A stretch of DNA of 62,000 nt, from assembly GCF_000003815.2 (NCBI RefSeq), contig NC_049981.1, forward strand, positions 16,534,290 through 16,596,289, read 5' to 3'. The position numbers and the translations under genes are program-made. The stretch's first letter is position 1. Each line of letters begins with the position of its first letter. This document shows, piece by piece, positions 56,475 to 62,000 of this stretch. The DNA is from Branchiostoma floridae (taxonomy: Eukaryota > Chordata > Leptocardii > Amphioxiformes > Branchiostomatidae). The notes below the pieces were generated by a model. It saw nothing but the letters and a program-made list of their open reading frames with translations, was not told where the DNA came from and did not search any database.

Positions 56475-59400
56475 CGTACGTTGATTAGATGAGCGAAAGC
56501 AGCTGGATTTCGACCTTCCAACCTCATTGTCTAGAGCCAGGGACACTGATCACTGGACCACATTTTAAACAGTTAGCAGATTTCTGATATTTCTGAAGTG
56601 TACAGAAACCAGTGAGACGAACGGTCGACCAGTGCATTTTATTCAAAGGTCATATATAGCAATGTTAGCTTATGTTGATGAATAGAGACATTAATGTAAG
56701 AGACCGAAGTACATGATAGTCATAGATTCAGACATCCAATACTAAGACACAGCACTGCTTTAACACATAATAGACAAGTTGTCATTTCTAAACGGAATGT
56801 GAACGGGTTCGCTTTATGATAACATACCCCTGCAGTATGTAATCGAACGTGGTGGTTCATGAGCAAACTTCTGTTTGATACATTTCACGTTATTCTGTAA
56901 GGTTACTTCAGCAATACGCCAGTGGACAGAGACAGTTCAGCCCACGAGTCTATCTGCTCATTTTTTCCATCATACTCACTTAAATCTGATGTAAAAATAA
57001 TAAAACGACTTGAGATGAGAAATGTCCGACAAAAGGCAACCTGATGAGGTAAATCTGTCAGGATGCGTGATCAATGACTCAGAGGAAATTAAAGTGTTAT
57101 GATTTCCAAATGATTTAATGAACCTTACACAATACGATTAGGACAACCGGATAAAGTATAGTGTTTGAATTGATGTGTAGATGACCTTCTGGAGAAAGTC
57201 AATTACTTCCTGTCAGACAAGTAGACTCATTGGGACGTAAAATATAATTTACACCTGCATTTAGACTCATTCTCAGTCATGGATGAATGACAGTGTATGC
57301 TATCAGTGACATTTGGCTCTTAAGACGATTTATCGAGTTGTTTGGAATGTTTTGCACAATGTATATTGTTTCTCCCGGATGTCGGAGATTAACCGTAAGA
57401 TATGACGGAGAACAGAATAAGAACTAGTCCTATCATACAAAGATTCAAATGTTATAACTTCTACTACCATTTATCTATTGCGATATTAGTAGACAATGTA
57501 ATCTGGAGTCGTTTATTACACGTTGATTTGCAATTTTCTTCAGACGAATACAGTGAAATGATAAATGCCTGGTGCAAGTAGGCCATTTCGGTGTCTGCAA
57601 GACAGTAGAGTCGCGGTGGATACGCGCATACTCATAACCCATTGATATTTGGCAAGTGAGTAATACGTGCATGAAATAAATCAACAAGAATCTCAAATCA
57701 ACAAGTCGTTGATATCTTATGTGTCTACTGGTGTTTAAAGCAGAGGAATATGTATTGAAATACAATTATCGCATAGCCAGGCGACTTCGACATATTAGAA
57801 GCTGCCATTTCATGCTAGTTATGACGCCGTAAAAACACATAGAACTGTCACGAGCCGGGAGTCAATTGAATTTCTAGGTGTTAGAAAGTTTAGAAAAACC
57901 GGACCCAATCAAAAGGAGCGATACACAGGAAATTGGCCAATCAGATTGAGGGATATACAGGCTGGTAGGGATGAGATCCAACATGACGCCACTGTTCAAA
58001 CGCGTCAGACATGTAGGATTCGTTTGGCTTGCGCAGGGAGTGGTGGTGAGACTTTATGGCTTGCTTATTGGCCATGCAGGTAAAAGGGTTCGGAAAGCAG
58101 GGAGAGCAACAGTCTGGTCGGGCCAGCAAAGAAAAAAAGCCGAACTAACAAAACGGCGACTCTGAAGTGAGCAAATTTGCCATTGGGAGTCGTCACGCCT
58201 AGATATACCTGTATATGAAAATGTCTGTATGATAATAGGTGCCATAACTCATGGTCGGTTCATGTAATCACTGAATGAGCCCCCAAGCGCGAGCGTGCAC
58301 TATAGCACTATATACACCTCATCTCAGGGTGGTTTATTAACTCTAAATTGAAGACTATTAGTAGCTAACTATCATAGTTCAATTCAATAGTTACTGTACC
58401 AATATGTTCTCCATATGCCGATGGCAATTTTGAATAAAAAGTTACTGGCTACTACAGCCTCCACAACTCATTTCTATTCAAACGAAGACTAGCAATACAT
58501 CAGGATGACACAGAGCGCCTACAGCGCCGTGGAAATCGTGTTCGGGCTCGTAGTAGGAGTGTTAGCTAGATTCCACTAGCATCAAATTGTCTCCACTTAC
58601 AAGAGACGCCCTTGCAACTTATGATTCACTGCTCGTTCAATCACATGTGCTACCTAAAAAGTTAAGTTTACGTCATCGAAGTGCTGTATTGCCCATTACT
58701 TGACTAAAACTGGAGTTTGATCCTACTAAAGTAACACCAATCAGCTTAATGATGAAAAAGCAATACAAAGTCTTTTAAGTACATGTATTACCTGATCTAT
58801 ATCTTGATCATGAGTTACTGGGTAATGGTCGCACGATTTAACAAGAACACGGAACAAGGCAAGTCTATTACCTGCCAATTACTGTTGATGGAATCTACAA
58901 TCACCAACACATTCAAGATAAAACCCGTCTGTACCATAATTCTGTTGCTAAACCGCGTACTCTCAAAAATCAATACCGCTACAATTTCCTGTTTACAAAA
59001 GAAGGTCAATTTGGGATTTTCCAATGAAATGGATAATCTCCGTACCTGCCCATAAACCAAAGGTAACGGTATTAGGATTATTGCTAGCAAGTACTTTTCC
59101 AATTTTACTTCAGACATGACATGACATCCTGGCGCCAGATTACCATGTTGGTCATTAGTTTTAGTGTACACGTCATCGAAAGAACATATGGGTTAGAGGG
59201 GTCAACTGCTATTAAAAGACCAATGCAATGCTGTTTTAAGTTTTTTTGCAAACCATAATAGACCGTGATTTTTCCTTTGATCATAGCGTCATTTGAACTT
59301 TATGCAAAAACATCATTTTAACCTAGTTTCCCTAAATTTGTACAACTTCGTTTGATCCTTTACCCACTCCGCTGACTTTACCATCGAAATGTAATCTTTA

Positions 59401-60388
59401 TCTTCGTCAATTAATTACCAAGGCAGTGATTATAGGAAATAAATACCTACCAGTAGTAGATATACATCTTTCATAGCGAGATATGTACTGCATTATCGCG
59501 TAATTGTGGGTTCTTAGATCATCTTATGTAATACGTAACTTGGTTATGTGATATGAAAAGCGGACTGCAGGCCGATTTTAGCTTTCATGTGAATAAATAA
59601 AGGTTCAAAGGTTCTTAGTCATATTGAATTGATATAAAATACGCACAATTACTATTACTACAGTTGAAAAAAAATGTAGGTAAAAAACCATTGATTCATT
59701 GTATACACTGATACACACTGTTTTTGAATATGAGTACAAGTGGTTCGTATTTACCCACGAAAATATCGGACAGGTAAATGTTTTATACGGATCTTATGTT
59801 CCTGCCACTGTTTACGGATGTAAAACACTTATTATTTCCCACGTCTTTCCTATTCCAAGGGAACAATGGGACAAATATTCCAAGCTCGTTTAGATGAAAA
59901 TAAGATACCCATATGGTGACGAAACACATTTCATCAAAGTGACTATACGTATCGCTGAAAGTGGTTGAACAGCGCTAGCAGCAATCTAAAAGGATAAAAT
60001 CTGACCAGGTAGACTGCTATTGGATTGTACAAATGGCAATAAAGGTAGCAGAGTTGCTCCGGACAGTAAACCTACCAAACCTGGCCTGGAGCATTATCTG
60101 CTTTTTCCATCAACACATTACTTTACGACTTAACCTTTTTACAAGCGCACCGACGCAAGTAATGCTACTTAAGGCATGCGTTAATGTGGCCTTAATCCTC
60201 CTGACCACTTTCATTTTCATGACGAAGGTAACTTTTTTGTTTTGTTTCGTTGAACCTTTTTGGGGGTTTCTCTAGGGAATGTAATCCATATACTCAAATC
60301 AACATTTCGTAAAAAGCCATGATCAACAAGGTTCTAACGTCTTTCTACGTTGATGTTATGATATGCTACACGGAGAAAACAACAAGGA
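56475..60388. other. No recognised gene
   Basis: AT-rich, scattered short frames, no supported exon, RNA gene or mobile element. Confidence 0.5.
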
Positions 60389-60512
60389 CGTTATTATTTA
60401 TGGTAATGCTGATGCAACGTAATGGTTTCTGGCAGGGACAAAATGAACACAAAAGTGATGCAGTTAAGGCGTTATTGTTTATAGTAATGCTGATGCAACG
60501 TAACGGTTTCTC
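60389..60512. repeat. Two-copy tandem repeat, period 81 bp
   Basis: CGTTATTATTTATGGTAATG at 60389 recurs with few changes at 60470; about 43 bp of each unit are well conserved (through GCAACGTAAYGGTTTCT). Confidence 0.8.
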
Positions 60513-61801
60513 AACCAGGCCAAAAAAATGGATGCAAAATTGATGCATTTAGCCCAAATACATTCGAGGCATTGTACAAAACATGTTTCTGTAGCTACAA
60601 ACTAATACAAGTAGGTAGCGACATATAAATTTCAAATTGTAGATAAAACTCTGGATCTATAAATCTTTACTCGAAATAAAACATGCTCTATTTGGCTTTT
60701 CTGCTAACAGATGACTCCACTGATTTCACACCACTGACAGTAACCCGACCGTTACATTTTACCATCTTCCCATTTGGTACCTTTGATGTCGGTTAATGGA
60801 TGGAAAAGTGCTGTTGCCTAATGGACAGACCGACACCTCCATCATAAGTGCAGAGCGAAATGAAGGATTTACATCTGTCTGCGTTTCCCTAGCGTTTCAC
60901 TTCCCTTTGATGTCTTCAGTTTAGGAAGGCAAGCAGATCCACAGCATCTTCTAAAACAGGCTAATCAGCTCAACTGGGAAAGGCACACGGCACGTGGTGA
61001 ATACGGATCGTGTCTCCACTGTGCTGTCTACCCTCTTCCCGCCGCAGTTGGGGATTAGAAACCAAACGTGATTGCTACAATAATGCTATTACCACTTCAA
61101 AGAGAAGACCGAAGACAAATCTAAGCCTTGTAAAAGCCAGGGTATATCCCTTGTCGCAACAGAACAAATCGTCTTAAAGAGGAGCTTCACTGAATATTAC
61201 CGACTAGAAACTGCTTTGGGACTATTTTCAAAGTCAGTCTAAGTGGACTGAAATTTCCTTTTGGGAAAACTTGCAACGTATATCTGCAAAACGTTTTCAC
61301 TGATAAATAAATAACCGAAAAATCAAAATGAATAATATTTGTCTTCGGTACCTTATTGATCAACTGTCTCAATACGTAATCCCGAGTGTCCTTAAATGAC
61401 TTGTCCTCTCAGCACTTTTAGACAATAGACAACAATTTGCCTTGTAAAGGTGTTAAGCCACCATAAAGTTAGTATGTAATGGCGTGTCTTTACAACACTA
61501 CCACCCAAGATCATCACCAAAAAAACGGTTGGCTGCAGCACAGACTGACCGTATCTTCCTGACTTTTTACAGTGTTAACTTTCCTCACAACTCTAGTAGG
61601 CAATGCTGTGTCCTCAAAACGTCCTTACATTTAGCCAAGAACGTGTCCTTACAGTACTTTATGGGAATGAAACGGGCCTGTTCATCTTGCAACAAGATGA
61701 CGTGATACATCATACATCTACGTACGTGACATGCACATGTAACGTTACATGTATTACCTTTTTCTAGGTAAATCCGGCCATTCATAAAATCTTCATAGCA
61801 A
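60513..61801. other. No recognised gene
   Basis: No supported feature. A 100-N gap follows at 61802-61901. Confidence 0.5.
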
Positions 61802-61901
61802 NNNNNNNNNNNNNNNNNNNNNNNNNNNNNNNNNNNNNNNNNNNNNNNNNNNNNNNNNNNNNNNNNNNNNNNNNNNNNNNNNNNNNNNNNNNNNNNNNNN
61901 N
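61802..61901. other. Assembly gap (100 N)
   Basis: Standard-length run of N near the window end; the last 99 bases are AT-rich and unremarkable. Confidence 0.95.
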
Positions 61902-62000
61902 TATAAAAAGTTAAAATGTTAAAAAAAAGTTTATCTTCTTGCATTCATGCATTGTGTCAATCAGGTTCTGGCACATGAATAAATGCGATGATTTATAAAA

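Noticed and set aside
1-62000. CRISPR arrays, operons or bacterial-type systems
   Set aside because: All evidence points to an intron-bearing eukaryotic genome; no spaced identical repeats or gene clusters of that kind are present.

Overview
This is a eukaryotic nuclear window with seven runs of N. It shows split genes with good splice sites, introns from under 200 bp to 20 kb, microsatellites, LINE fragments, tRNA-derived SINEs and small DNA transposons (MITEs). An animal ionotropic glutamate receptor gene, MRH (mannose-6-phosphate-receptor homology) exons and abundant MITEs suggest a marine invertebrate. A lancelet (Branchiostoma) is my best guess; this is inference, not proof. Two N-gaps are flanked by near-identical sequence, which looks like unmerged contig ends.

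Layout. 1-346: probable last coding exon of an unrecognised + strand gene. 4608-8288 (+): a gene for a secreted protein with two MRH-type domains, seven well-supported exons and a probable eighth, with a microsatellite and a gap inside it. 8675-10016 (-): decayed CR1/L2-like LINE. 10-21.3 kb: no recognised gene; one MITE with clear terminal inverted repeats and two false tandem duplications around gaps. 21441-49506 (-): a nine-exon ionotropic glutamate receptor gene whose splice phases agree at every junction. 49.5-62 kb: mostly unrecognised, with two weak candidate exons on the - strand near 50.5-51.3 kb.

The receptor is the main gene. The model gives 508 codons up to the last strong donor, or 516 if exon 9 is terminal. 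It has a signal peptide, a linker of about 60 residues, ligand-binding segments S1 and S2, M1, a pore loop, M3 and M4. It has no amino-terminal LIVBP-like domain. The genome encodes Arg at the Q/R site of the pore loop. The residues that hold the alpha-amino-acid part of the ligand are kept, but the S2 Ser-Thr pair that contacts the glutamate side-chain carboxylate is not.

The introns, above all the 20-kb intron 1, hold most of the mobile elements: a piggyBac-type MITE with TTAA target sites inserted in a LINE, a 139-bp foldback element with an 8-bp target duplication, SINEs, minisatellites and a tandem repeat of about 150 bp. No functional link between the MRH gene and the receptor can be read from the sequence.
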